From Auanema rhodensis (Eukaryota; Nematoda; Chromadorea; Rhabditida; Rhabditidae): 64,000 nucleotides of DNA. Below are positions 43,401-58,400 of the stretch, one piece after another. Both the position numbers and the translations under genes were made by a program. The notes beneath the pieces were generated by a model. That model did not search any database, was not told where the DNA came from, and was given only the letters and a program-made list of their open reading frames with translations. Where the stretch lies: positions 3,286,001-3,350,000 of the forward strand of contig OZ059898.1 of the NCBI GenBank assembly GCA_964057225.1. Direction: 5' to 3'. How positions within the stretch are numbered: position 1 is the first letter of the stretch; every line of letters starts with the position of its first letter.

Positions 43401-46400
43401 ATGTAGTATAGTGCATTCGATGCGGATTTTTAAGCTGCGTCGATCTGTGTGATCAGATTTGCGCTAGCTTAAAAATGCACCGAGATATCAACTGATATAA
43501 GTTCACACTTATATCCTCGATTTTCACCCTAAAGAATTAATTTTTTCGTTGAATAACATTGTCTATCGTCTTTGCCTTGGAAAATGGAATCTAAAAACAT
43601 CTACTTTTTGCTAAATTCTTTTGAAATTTTTCGAAAAAATTTTTGTCAAAATGTTTTTGGAAGCAATGTTGAGTGTACATGGAAACTCAACATACACTAA
43701 TGCATCATTTTTCAAACGATCATAACTAATTTTTGTATTAAGCGTTTCTCAATGTAGTAGAGTGCATTCGATGCGGATTTTTAAGCTGCGTCGATCTGTG
43801 TTATCAGATTTGCGCTAGCTTGAAAATGCACCGAGATATCAACTGATATAAGTTCACACTTATATCCTCGATTTTCACCCTGAAGAAATAATTTTTTCGT
43901 TGAATAACATTGTCCATCGTCTTCGCCTTGAAAAATGGAATCTAAAAACATCTACTTTTTGCTAATTTCTTTTGAAATTTTTCGAAAAAATTTTTGTCAA
44001 AATGTTTTTGGAAGCAATGTTGAGTGTACATGGAAACTCAACATACACTAATGCATCATTTTTCAAACGATCATAACTAATTTTTGTATCAAGCGTTTCT
44101 CAATGTAGTATAGTGCATTCGATGCGGATTTTTAAGCTGCGTCGATCTGTGTTATCAGATTTGCGCTAGCTTAAAAATGCACCGAGATATCAACTGATAT
44201 AAATTCACACTTATATCCTCGATTTTCACCCTAAAGAATTAATTTTTTCGTTGAATAACATTGTCTATCGTCTTTGCCTTGAAAAATGGAATCTAAAAAC
44301 ATCTACTTTTTGCTAAATTCTTTTGAAATTTTTCGAAAAAATTTTTGTCAAAATGTTTTTGGAAGCAATATTGAGTGTACATGGAAACTCAACATACACT
44401 AATGCATCATTTTTCAAACGATCATAACTAATTTTTGTATCAAGCGTTTCTCAATGTAGTATAGTGCATTCGATCCGGATTTTTAAGCTGCGTCGATCTG
44501 TGTTATCAGATTTGCGCTAGCTTAAAAATGCACCGAGATATCAACTGATATAAGTTCACACTTATATCCTCGATTTTCACCCTGAAGAAATAATTTTTTC
44601 GTTGAATAACATTGTCCATCGTCTTTGCCTTGAAAAAAGGAATCTAAAAACATCTACTTTTTGCTAAATTATTTCGAAATTTTTTGAAAAAATTTTGTCA
44701 AAATGTTTTTGGAAGCAATATTGAGTGTACATGGAAACTCAACATACACTAATGCATCATTTTTCAAACGATCATAACTAATTTTTGTATCAAGCGTTTC
44801 TCAATGTAGTATAGTGCATTCGATGCGGATTTTTAAGCTGCGTCGATCTGTGTTATCAGATTTGCGCTAGCTTAAAAATGCACCGAGATATCAACTGATA
44901 TAAGTTCACACTTATATCCTCGATTTTCACCCTGAAGAAATAATTTTTTCGTTGAATAACATTGTCCATCGTCTTTTGCCTTGAAAAATGGAATCTAAAA
45001 ACATCTACTTTTTGCTAAATTCTTTTGAAATTTTTCGAAAAAATTTTGTCAAAATGTTTTTGGAAGCAATATTGAGTGTACATGGAAACTCAACATACAC
45101 TAATGCATCATTTTTCAAACGATCATAACTAATTTTTGTATCAAGCGTTTCTCAATGTAGTATAGTGCATTCGATGCGGATTTTTAAGCTGCGTCGATCT
45201 GTGTTATCAGATTTGCGCTAGCTTAAAAATGCACCGAGATATCAACTGATATAAGTTCACACTTATATCCTCGATTTTCACCCTGAAGAAATAATTTTTT
45301 CGTTGAATAACATTGTCCATCGTCTTTTGCCTTGAAAAATGGAATCTAAAAACATCTACTTTTTGCTAAATTCTTTTGAAATTTTTCGAAAAAATTTTTG
45401 TCAAAATGTTTTTGGAAGCAATGTTGAGTGTACATGGAAACTCAACATACACTAATGCATCATTTTTCAAACGATCATAACTAATTTTTGTATCAAGCGT
45501 TTCTCAATGTAGTATAGTGCATTCGATGCGGATTTTTAAGCTGCGTCGATCTGTGTTATCAGATTTGCGCTAGCTTAAAAATGCACCGAGAAATCAACTG
45601 ATATAGGTTCACACTTATATCCTCGATTTTCACCCTGAAGAAATAATTTTTTCGTTGAATAACATTGTCCATCGTCTTTGCCTTGAAAAAAGAAATCTAA
45701 AAACATCTACTTTTTGCTAAATTATTTTGAAATTTTTCGAAAAAATTTTTGTCAAAATGTTTTTGGAAGCAATATTGAGTGTACATGGAAACTCAACATA
45801 CACTAATGCATCATTTTTCAAACGATCATAACTAATTTTTGTATCAAGCGTTTCTCAATGTAGTATAGTGCATTCAATGCGGATTTTTAAGCTGCGTCGA
45901 TCTGTGTTATCAGATTTGCGCTAGCTTAAAAATGCACCGAGATATCAACTGATATAAGTTCACACTTATATCCTCGATTTTCACCCTGAAGAAATAATTT
46001 TTTCGTTGAATAACATTGTCCATCGTCTTTGCCTTGAAAAAAGGAATCTAAAAACATCTACTTTTTGCTAAATTATTTCGAAATTTTTCGAAAAAATTTT
46101 GTCAAAATGTTTTTGGAAGCAATATTGAGTGTACATGGAAACTCAACATACACTAATGCATCATTTTTCAAACGATCATAACTAATTTTTGTATCAAGCG
46201 TTTCTCAATGTAGTATAGTGCATTCGATGCGGATTTTTAAGCTGCGTCGATCTGTGTTATCAGATTTGCGCTAGCTTAAAAATGCACCGAGATATCAACT
46301 GATATAAGTTCACACTTATATCCTCGATTTTCACCCTGAAGAAATAATTTTTTCGTTGAATAACATTGTCCATCGTCTTCGCCTTGAAAAATGGAATCTA

Positions 46401-49400
46401 AAAACATCTACTTTTTGCTAATTTCTTTTGAAATTTTTCGAAAAAATTTTTGTCAAAATGTTTTTGGAAGCAATGTTGAGTGTACATGGAAACTCAACAT
46501 ACACTAATGCATCATTTTTCAAACGATCATAACTAATTTTTGTATCAAGCGTTTCTCAATGTAGTATAGTGCATTCGATGCGGATTTTTAAGCTGCGTCG
46601 ATCTGTGTTATCAGATTTGCGCTAGCTTAAAAATGCACCGAGATATCAACTGATATAAGTTCACACTTATATCCTCGATTTTCACCCTAAAGAATTAATT
46701 TTTTCGTTGAATAACATTGTCTATCGTCTTTGCCTTGAAAAATGGAATCTAAAAACATCTACTTTTTGCTAAATTCTTTTGAAATTTTTCGAAAAAAATT
46801 TTGTCAAAATGTTTTTGGAAGCAATATTGAGTGTACATGGAAACTCAACATACACTAATGCATCATTTTTCAAACGATCATAACTAATTTTTGTATCAAG
46901 CGTTTCTCAATGTAGTATAGTGCATTCGATCCGGATTTTTAAGCTGCGTCGATCTGTGTTATCAGATTTGCGCTAGCTTAAAAATGCACCGAGATATCAA
47001 CTGATATAAGTTCACACTTATATCCTCGATTTTCACCCTGAAGAAATAATTTTTTCGTTGAATAACATTGTCCATCGTCTTTGCCTTGAAAAAAGGAATC
47101 TAAAAACATCTACTTTTTGCTAAATTATTTCGAAATTTTTCGAAAAAATTTTGTCAAAATGTTTTTGGAAGCAATATTGAGTGTACATGGAAACTCAACA
47201 TACACTAATGCATCATTTTTCAAACGATCATAACTAATTTTTGTATCAAGCGTTTCTCAATGTAGTATAGTGCATTCGATCCGGATTTTTAAGCTGCGTC
47301 GATCTGTGTTATCAGATTTGCGCTAGCTTAAAAATGCACCGAGATATCAACTGATATAAGTTCACACTTATATCCTCGATTTTCACCCTGAAGAAATAAT
47401 TTTTTCGTTGAATAACATTGTCCATCGTCTTTGCCTTGAAAAAAGGAATCTAAAAACATCTACTTTTTGCTAAATTATTTCGAAATTTTTCGAAAAAATT
47501 TTGTCAAAATGTTTTTGGAAGCAATATTGAGTGTACATGGAAACTCAACATACACTAATGCATCATTTTTCAAACGATCATAACTAATTTTTGTATCAAG
47601 CGTTTCTCAATGTAGTATAGTGCATTCGATGCGGATTTTTAAGCTGCGTCGATCTGTGTTATCAGATTTGCGCTAGCTTAAAAATGCACCGAGATATCAA
47701 CTGATATAAGTTCACACTTATATCCTCGATTTTCACCCTGAAGAAATAATTTTTTCGTTGAATAACATTGTCTATCGTCTTTGCCTTGAAAAATGGAATC
47801 TAAAAACATCTACTTTTTGCTAAATTATATTGAAATTTTTCGAAAAAATTTTTGTCAAAATGTTTTTGGAAGCAATATTGAGTGTACATGGAAACTCAAC
47901 ATACACTAATGCATCATTTTTCAAACGATCATAACTAATTTTTGTATCAAGCGTTTCTCAATGTAGTATAGTGCATTCAATGCGGATTTTTAAGCTGCGT
48001 CGATCTGTGTTATCAGATTTGCGCTAGCTTAAAAATGCACCGAGATATCAACTGATATAAGTTCACACTTATATCCTCGATTTTCACCCTGAAGAAATAA
48101 TTTTTTCGTTGAATAACATTGTCCATCGTCTTCGCCTTGAAAAATGGAATCTAAAAACATCTACTTTTTGCTAATTTCTTTTGAAATTTTTCGAAAAAAT
48201 TTTTGTCAAAATGTTTTTGGAAGCAATGTTGAGTGTACATGGAAACTCAACTCACACTAATGCATCATTTTTCAAACGATCATAACTAATTTTTGTATCA
48301 AGCGTTTCTCAATGTAGTATAGTGCATTCGATGCGGATTTTTAAGCTGCGTCGATCTGTGTTATCAGATTTGCGCTAGCTTAAAAATGCACCGAGATATC
48401 AACTGATATAAGTTCACACTTATATCCTCGATTTTCACCCTAAAGAATTAATTTTTTCGTTGAATAACATTGTCTATCGTCTTTGCCTTGAAAAATGGAA
48501 TCTAAAAACATCTACTTTTTGCTAAATTCTTTTGAAATTTTTCGAAAAAATTTTTGTCAAAATGTTTTTGGAAGCAATATTGAGTGTACATGGAAACTCA
48601 ACATACACTAATGCATCATTTTTCAAACGATCATAACTAATTTTTGTATCAAGCGTTTCTCAATGTAGTATAGTGCATTCGATGCGGATTTTTAAGCTGC
48701 GTCGATCTGTGTTATCAGATTTGCGCTAGCTTAAAAATGCACCGAGATATCAACTGATATAAGTTCACACTTATATCCTCGATTCTCACCCTAAAGAATT
48801 AATGTTTTCGTTGAATAACATTGTCCATCGTCTTCGCCTTGAAAAATGGAATCTAAAAACATCTACTTTTTGCTAAATTATTTCGAAATTTTTCGAAAAA
48901 ATTTTGTCAAAATGTTTTTGGAAGCAATATTGAGTGTACATGGAAACTCAACATACACTAATGCATCATTTTTCAAACGATCATAACTAATTTTTGTATC
49001 AAGCGTTTCTCAATGTAGTATAGTGCATTCGATGCGGATTTTTAAGCTGCGTCGATCTGTGTTATCAGATTTGCGCTAGCTTAAAAATGCACCGAGATAT
49101 CAACTGATATAAGTTCACACTTATATCCTCGATTTTCACCCTGAAGAAATAATTTTTTCGTTGAATAACATTGTCCATCGTCTTTTGCCTTGAAAAATGG
49201 AATCTAAAAACATCTACTTTTTGCTAAATTCTTTTGAAATTTTTCGAAAAAATTTTTGTCAAAATGTTTTTGGAAGCAATGTTGAGTGTACATGGAAACT
49301 CAACATACACTAATGCATCATTTTTCAAACGATCATAACTAATTTTTGTATCAAGCGTTTCTCAATGTAGTATAGTGCATTCGATGCGGATTTTTAAGCT

Positions 49401-52400
49401 GCGTCGATCTGTGTTATCAGATTTGCGCTAGCTTAAAAATGCACCGAGAAATCAACTGATATAGGTTCACACTTATATCCTCGATTTTCACCCTGAAGAA
49501 ATAATTTTTTCGTTGAATAACATTGTCCATCGTCTTTGCCTTGAAAAAAGAAATCTAAAAACATCTACTTTTTGCTAAATTATTTTGAAATTTTTCGAAA
49601 AAATTTTTGTCAAAATGTTTTTGGAAGCAATATTGAGTGTACATGGAAACTCAACATACACTAATGCATCATTTTTCAAACGATCATAACTAATTTTTGT
49701 ATCAAGCGTTTCTCAATGTAGTATAGTGCATTCAATGCGGATTTTTAAGCTGCGTCGATCTGTGTTATCAGATTTGCGCTAGCTTAAAAATGCACCGAGA
49801 TATCAACTGATATAAGTTCACACTTATATCCTCGATTTTCACCCTGAAGAAATAATTTTTTCGTTGAATAACATTGTCCATCGTCTTTGCCTTGAAAAAT
49901 GGAATCTAAAAACATCTACTTTTTGCTAATTTCTTTTGAAATTTTTCGAAAAAATTTTTGTCAAAATGTTTTTGGAAGCAATGTTGAGTGTACATGGAAA
50001 CTCAACATACACTAATGCATCATTTTTCAAACGATCATAACTAATTTTTGTATCAAGCGTTTCTCAAAGTAGTATAGTGCATTCGATGCGGATTTTTAAG
50101 CTGCGTCGATCTGTGTTATCAGATTTGCGCTAGCTTAAAAATGCACCGAGATATCAACTGATATAAGTTCACACTTATATCCTCGATTTTCACCCTAAAG
50201 AATTAATTTTTTCGTTGAATAACATTGTCTATCGTCTTTGCCTTGAAAAATGGAATCTAAAAACATCTACTTTTTGCTAAATTCTTTTGAAATTTTTCGA
50301 AAAAATTTTTGTCAAAATGTTTTTGGAAGCAATATTGAGTGTACATGGAAACTCAACATACACTAATGCATCATTTTTCAAACGATCATAACTAATTTTT
50401 GTATCAAGCGTTTCTCAATGTAGTATAGTGCATTCGATGCGGATTTTTAAGCTGCGTCGATCTGTGTTATCAGATTTGCGCTAGCTTAAAAATGCACCGA
50501 GATATCAACTGATATAAGTTCACACTTATATCCTCGATTTTCACCCTAAAGAATTAATTTTTTCGTTGAATAACATTGTCCATCGTCTTCGCCTTGAAAA
50601 ATGGAATCTAAAAACATCTACTTTTTGCTAATTTCTTTTGAAATTTTTCGAAAAAATTTTTGTCAAAATGTTTTTGGAAGCAATGTTGAGTGTACATGGA
50701 AACTCAACATACACTAATGCATCATTTTTCAAACGATCATAACTAATTTTTGTATCAAGCGTTTCTCAATGTAGTATAGTGCATTCGATGCGGATTTTTA
50801 AGCTGCGTCGATCTGTGTTATCAGATTTGCGCTAGCTTAAAAATGCACCGAGATATCAACTGATATAAGTTCACACTTATATCCTCGATTTTCACCCTAA
50901 AGAATTAATTTTTTCGTTGAATAACATTGTCTATCGTCTTTGCCTTGAAAAATGGAATCTAAAAACATCTACTTTTTGCTAAATTCTTTTGAAATTTTTT
51001 GAAAAAATTTTTGTCAAAATGTTTTTGGAAGCAATATTGAGTGTACATGGAAACTCAACATACACTAATGCATCATTTTTCAAACGATCATAACTAATTT
51101 TTGTATTAAGCGTTTCTCAATGTAGTAGAGTGCATTCGATGCGGATTTTTAAGCTGCGTCGATCTGTGTTATCAGATTTGCGCTAGCTTAAAAATGCACC
51201 GAGATATCAACTGATATAAGTTCACACTTATATCCTCGATTTTCACCCTGAAGAAATAATTTTTTCGTTGAATAACATTGTCCAGCGTCTTTTGCTTTGA
51301 AAAATGGAATCTAAAAACATCTACTTTTTGCTAAATTCTTTTGAAATTTTTCGAAAAAAGTTTTGTCAAAATGTTTTTGGAAGCAATATTGAGTGTACAT
51401 GGAAACTCAACATACACTAATGCATCATTTTTCAAACGATCATAACTAATTTTTGTATCAAGCGTTTCTCAATGTAGTATAGTGCATTCGATGCGGATTT
51501 TTAAGCTGCGTCGATCTGTGTTATCAGATTTGCGCTAGCTTAAAAATGCACCGAGATATCAACTGATATAAGTTCACACTTATATCCTCGATTTTCACCC
51601 TAAAGAATTAATTTTTTCGTTGAATAACATTGTCCATCGTCTTCGCCTTGAAAAATGGAATCTAAAAACATCTACTTTTTGCTAATTTCTTTTGAAATTT
51701 TTCGAAAAAATTTTTGTCAAAATGTTTTTGGAAGCAATGTTGAGTGTACATGGAAACTCAACATACACTAATGCATCATTTTTCAAACGATCATAACTAA
51801 TTTTTGTATCAAGCGTTTCTCAATGTAGTATAGTGCATTCGATGCGGATTTTTAAGCTGCGTCGATCTGTGTTATCAGATTTGCGCTAGCTTAAAAATGC
51901 ACCGAGATATCAACTGATATAAGTTCACACTTATATCCTCGATTTTCACCCTAAAGAATTAATTTTTTCGTTGAATAACATTGTCTATCGTCTTTGCCTT
52001 GAAAAATGGAATCTAAAAACATCTACTTTTTGCTAAATTCTTTTGAAATTTTTTGAAAAAATTTTTGTCAAAATGTTTTTGGAAGCAATATTGAGTGTAC
52101 ATGGAAACTCAACATACACTAATGCATCATTTTTCAAACGATCATAACTAATTTTTGTATTAAGCGTTTCTCAATGTAGTAGAGTGCATTCGATGCGGAT
52201 TTTTAAGCTGCGTCGATCTGTGTTATCAGATTTGCGCTAGCTTAAAAATGCACCGAGATATCAACTGATATAAGTTCACACTTATATCCTCGATTTTCAC
52301 CCTGAAGAAATAATTTTTTCGTTGAATAACATTGTCCATCGTCTTTTGCTTTGAAAAATGGAATCTAAAAACATCTACTTTTTGCTAAATTCTTTTGAAA

Positions 52401-55400
52401 TTTTTCGAAAAAAGTTTTGTCAAAATGTTTTTGGAAGCAATGTTGAGTGTACATGGAAACTCAACATACACTAATGCATCATTTTTCAAACGATCATAAC
52501 TAATTTTTGTATCAAGCGTTTCTCAATGTAGTATAGTGCATTCGATGCGGATTTTTAAGCTGCGTCGATCTGTGTTATCAGATTTGCGCTAGCTTAAAAA
52601 TGCACCGAGAAATCAACTGATATAGGTTCACACTTATATCCTCGATTTTATCCCTGAAGAAATAATTTTTTCGTTGAATAACATTGTCCATCGTCTTTGC
52701 CTTAAAAAAAGGAATCTAAAAACATCTACTTTTTGCTAAATTATTTTGAAATTTTTCGAAAAAATTTTTGTCAAAATGTTTTTGGAAGCAATATTGAGTG
52801 TACATGGAAACTCAACATACACTAATGCATCATTTTTCAAACGATCATAGCTAATTTTTGTATCAAGCGTTTCTCAATGTAGTATAGTGCATTCGATGCG
52901 GATTTTTAAGCTGCGTCGATCTGTGTTATCAGATTTGCGCTAGCTTAAAAATGCACCGAGATATCAACTGATATAAGTTCACACTTATATCCTCGATTTT
53001 CACCCTGAAGAAATAATTTTTTCGTTGAATAACATTGTCCATCGTCTTTGCCTTGAAAAATGGAATCTAAAAACATCTACTTTTTGCTAAATTCTTTTGA
53101 AATTTTTCGAAAAAATTTTTGTCAAAATGTTTTTGGAAGCAATGTTGAGTGTACATGGAAACTCAACATACACTAATGCATCATTTTTCAAACGATCATA
53201 ACTAATTTTTGTATCAAGCGTTTCTCAATGTAGTATAGTGCATTCGATGCGAATTTTTAAGCTGCGTCGATCTGTGTTATCAGATTTGCGCTAGCTTAAA
53301 AATGCACCGAGAAATCAACTGATATAGGTTCACACTTATATCCTCGATTTTCACCCTGAAGAAATATTTTTTTCGTTGAATAACATTGTCTATCGTCTTT
53401 GCCTTGAAAAATGGAATCTAAAAACATCTACTTTTCGCTAAATTCTTTTGAAATTTTTCGAAAAAATTTTTGTCAAAATGTTTTTGGAAGCAATATTGAG
53501 TGTGCATGGAAACTCAACATACACTAATGCATCATTTTTCAAACGATCATAACTAATTTTTGTATTAAGCGTTTCTCAATGTAGTAGAGTGCATTCGATG
53601 CGGATTTTTAAGCTGCGTCGATCTGTGTTATCAGATTTGCGCTAGCTTAAAAATGCACCGAGAAATCAACTGATATAAGTTCACACTTATATCCTCGATT
53701 TTCACCCTGAAGAAATAATTTTTTCGTTGAATAACATTGTCCATCGTCTTTGCCTTGAAAAAAGGAATCTAAAAACATCTACTTTTTGCTAAATTATTTT
53801 GAAATTTTTCGAAAAAATTTTTGTCAAAATGTTTTTGGAAGCAATATTGAGTGTACATGGAAACTCAACATACACTAATGCATCATTTTTCAAACGATCA
53901 TAACTAATTTGTGTATTAAGCGTTTCTCAATGTAGTATAGTGCATTTGATGCGGATTTTTAAGCTGCGTCGATCTGTGTGATCAGATTTACGCTAGCTTA
54001 AAAATGCACCGAGATATCAACTGATATAAGTTCACACTTATATCCTCTATTTTCACCCTAAAGAATTAATTTTTTCGTTGAATAACATTGTCTATCGTCT
54101 TTGCCTTGAAAAATGGAATCTAAAAACATCTACTTTTTGCTAAATTCTTTTGAAATTTTTTGAAAAAATTTTTGTCAAAATGTTTTTGGAAGCAATGTTG
54201 AGTGTACATGGAAACTCAACATACACTAATGCATCATTTTTCAAACGATCATAACTAATTTTTGTATCAAGCGTTTCTCAATGTAGTAATGTGCATTCGA
54301 TGCGGATTTTTAAGCTGCGTCGATCTGTGTTATCAGATTTGCGCTAGCTTAAAAATGCACCGAGATATCAACTGATATAAGTTCACACTTATATCCTCGA
54401 TTTTCACCCTGAAGAAATAATTTTTTCGTTGAATAACATTGTCCATCGTCTTTGCCTTGAAAAAAGGAATCTAAAAAATCTACTTTTTGCTAAATTATTT
54501 TGAAATTTTTCGAAAAAATTTTTGTCAAAATGTTTTTGGAAGCAATGTTGAGTGTACATGGAAACTCAACATACACTAATGCATCATTTTTCAAACGATC
54601 ATAACTAATTTTTGTATCAAGCGTTTCTCAATGTAGTATAGTGCATTCGATGCGGAATTTTAAGCTGCGTCGATCTGTGTTATCAGATTTGCGCTAGCTT
54701 AAAAATGCACCGAGATATCAACTGATATAAGTTCACACTTATATCCTCGATTTTCACCCTGAAGAAATAATTTTTTCGTTGAATAACATTGTCCATCGTC
54801 TTTGCCTTGAAAAATGGAATCTAAAAACATCTACTTTTTGCTAAATTCTTTTGAAATTTTTCGAAAAAATTTTTGTCAAAATGTTTTTGGAAGCAATGTT
54901 GAGTGTACATGGAAACTCAACATACACTAATGCATCATTTTTCAAACGATCATAACTAATTTTTGTATTAAGCGTTTCTCAATGTAGTAGAGTGCATTCG
55001 ATGCGGATTTTTAAGCTGCGTCGATCTGTGTTATCAGATTTGCGCTAGCTTAAAAATGCACCGAGAAATCAACTGATATAAGTTCACACTTATATCCTCG
55101 ATTTTCACCCTGAAGAAATAATTTTTTCGTTGAATAACATTGTCCATCGTCTTTGCCTTGAAAAAAGGAATCTAAAAACATCTACTTTTTGCTAAATTAT
55201 TTTGAAATTTTTCGAAAAAATTTTTGTCAAAATGTTTTTGGAAGCAATATTGAGTGTACATGGAAACTCAACATACACTAATGCATCATTTTTCAAACGA
55301 TCATAACTAATTTGTGTATTAAGCGTTTCTCAATGTAGTATAGTGCATTTGATGCGGATTTTTAAGCTGCGTCGATCTGTGTGATCAGATTTACGCTAGC

Positions 55401-58400
55401 TTAAAAATGCACCGAGATATCAACTGATATAAGTTCACACTTATATCCTCTATTTTCACCCTAAAGAATTAATTTTTTCGTTGAATAACATTGTCTATCG
55501 TCTTTGCCTTGAAAAATGGAATCTAAAAACATCTACTTTTTGCTAAATTCTTTTGAAATTTTTTGAAAAAATTTTTGTCAAAATGTTTTTGGAAGCAATG
55601 TTGAGTGTACATGGAAACTCAACATACACTAATGCATCATTTTTCAAACGATCATAACTAATTTTTGTATCAAGCGTTTCTCAATGTAGTATAGTGCATT
55701 CGATGCGGATTTTTAAGCTGCGTCGATCTGTGTTATCAGATTTGCGCTAGCTTAAAAATGCACCGAGATATCAACTGATATAAGTTCACACTTATATCCT
55801 CGATTTTCACCCTGAAGAAATAATTTTTTCGTTGAATAACATTGTCCATCGTCTTTGCCTTGAAAAAAGGAATCTAAAAAATCTACTTTTTGCTAAATTA
55901 TTTTGAAATTTTTCGAAAAAATTTTTGTCAAAATGTTTTTGGAAGCAATGTTGAGTGTACATGGAAACTCAACATACACTAATGCATCATTTTTCAAACG
56001 ATCATAACTAATTTTTGTATCAAGCGTTTCTCAATGTAGTAGAGTGCATTCGATGCGGATTTTTAAGCTGCGTCGATCTGTGTTATCAGATTTGCGCTAG
56101 CTTAAAAATGCACCGAGATATCAACTGATATAAGTTCACACTTATATCCTCGATTTTCACCCTGAAGAAATAATTTTTTCGTTGAATAACATTGTCCATC
56201 GTCTTTTGCTTTGAAAAATGGAATCTAAAAACATCTACTTTTTGCTAAATTCTTTTGAAATTTTTCGAAAAAAGTTTTGTCAAAATGTTTTTGGAAGCAA
56301 TGTTGAGTGTACATGGAAACTCAACATACACTAATGCATCATTTTTCAAACGATCATAACTAATTTTTGTATCAAGCGTTTCTCAATGTAGTATAGTGCA
56401 TTCGATGCGGATTTTTAAGCTGCGTCGATCTGTGTTATCAGATTTGCGCTAGCTTAAAAATGCACCGAGAAATCAACTGATATAGGTTCACACTTATATC
56501 CTCGATTTTATCCCTGAAGAAATAATTTTTTCGTTGAATAACATTGTCCATCGTCTTTGCCTTAAAAAAAGGAATCTAAAAACATCTACTTTTTGCTAAA
56601 TTATTTTGAAATTTTTCGAAAAAATTTTTGTCAAAATGTTTTTGGAAGCAATATTGAGTGTACATGGAAACTCAACATACACTAATGCATCATTTTTCAA
56701 ACGATCATAGCTAATTTTTGTATCAAGCGTTTCTCAATGTAGTATAGTGCATTCGATGCGGATTTTTAAGCTGCGTCGATCTGTGTTATCAGATTTGCGC
56801 TAGCTTAAAAATGCACCGAGATATCAACTGATATAAGTTCACACTTATATCCTCGATTTTCACCCTGAAGAAATAATTTTTTCGTTGAATAACATTGTCC
56901 ATCGTCTTTGCCTTGAAAAATGGAATCTAAAAACATCTACTTTTTGCTAAATTCTTTTGAAATTTTTCGAAAAAATTTTTGTCAAAATGTTTTTGGAAGC
57001 AATGTTGAGTGTACATGGAAACTCAACATACACTAATGCATCATTTTTCAAACGATCATAACTAATTTTTGTATCAAGCGTTTCTCAATGTAGTATAGTG
57101 CATTCGATGCGAATTTTTAAGCTGCGTCGATCTGTGTTATCAGATTTGCGCTAGCTTAAAAATGCACCGAGAAATCAACTGATATAGGTTCACACTTATA
57201 TCCTCGATTTTCACCCTGAAGAAATATTTTTTTCGTTGAATAACATTGTCTATCGTCTTTGCCTTGAAAAATGGAATCTAAAAACATCTACTTTTCGCTA
57301 AATTCTTTTGAAATTTTTCGAAAAAATTTTTGTCAAAATGTTTTTGGAAGCAATATTGAGTGTGCATGGAAACTCAACATACACTAATGCATCATTTTTC
57401 AAACGATCATAACTAATTTTTGTATTAAGCGTTTCTCAATGTAGTAGAGTGCATTCGATGCGGATTTTTAAGCTGCGTCGATCTGTGTTATCAGATTTGC
57501 GCTAGCTTAAAAATGCACCGAGAAATCAACTGATATAAGTTCACACTTATATCCTCGATTTTCACCCTGAAGAAATAATTTTTTCGTTGAATAACATTGT
57601 CCATCGTCTTTGCCTTGAAAAAAGGAATCTAAAAACATCTACTTTTTGCTAAATTATTTTGAAATTTTTCGAAAAAATTTTTGTCAAAATGTTTTTGGAA
57701 GCAATATTGAGTGTACATGGAAACTCAACATACACTAATGCATCATTTTTCAAACGATCATAACTAATTTGTGTATTAAGCGTTTCTCAATGTAGTATAG
57801 TGCATTTGATGCGGATTTTTAAGCTGCGTCGATCTGTGTGATCAGATTTACGCTAGCTTAAAAATGCACCGAGATATCAACTGATATAAGTTCACACTTA
57901 TATCCTCTATTTTCACCCTAAAGAATTAATTTTTTCGTTGAATAACATTGTCTATCGTCTTTGCCTTGAAAAATGGAATCTAAAAACATCTACTTTTTGC
58001 TAAATTCTTTTGAAATTTTTTGAAAAAATTTTTGTCAAAATGTTTTTGGAAGCAATGTTGAGTGTACATGGAAACTCAACATACACTAATGCATCATTTT
58101 TCAAACGATCATAACTAATTTTTGTATCAAGCGTTTCTCAATGTAGTAATGTGCATTCGATGCGGATTTTTAAGCTGCGTCGATCTGTGTTATCAGATTT
58201 GCGCTAGCTTAAAAATGCACCGAGATATCAACTGATATAAGTTCACACTTATATCCTCGATTTTCACCCTGAAGAAATAATTTTTTCGTTGAATAACATT
58301 GTCCATCGTCTTTGCCTTGAAAAAAGGAATCTAAAAAATCTACTTTTTGCTAAATTATTTTGAAATTTTTCGAAAAAATTTTTGTCAAAATGTTTTTGGA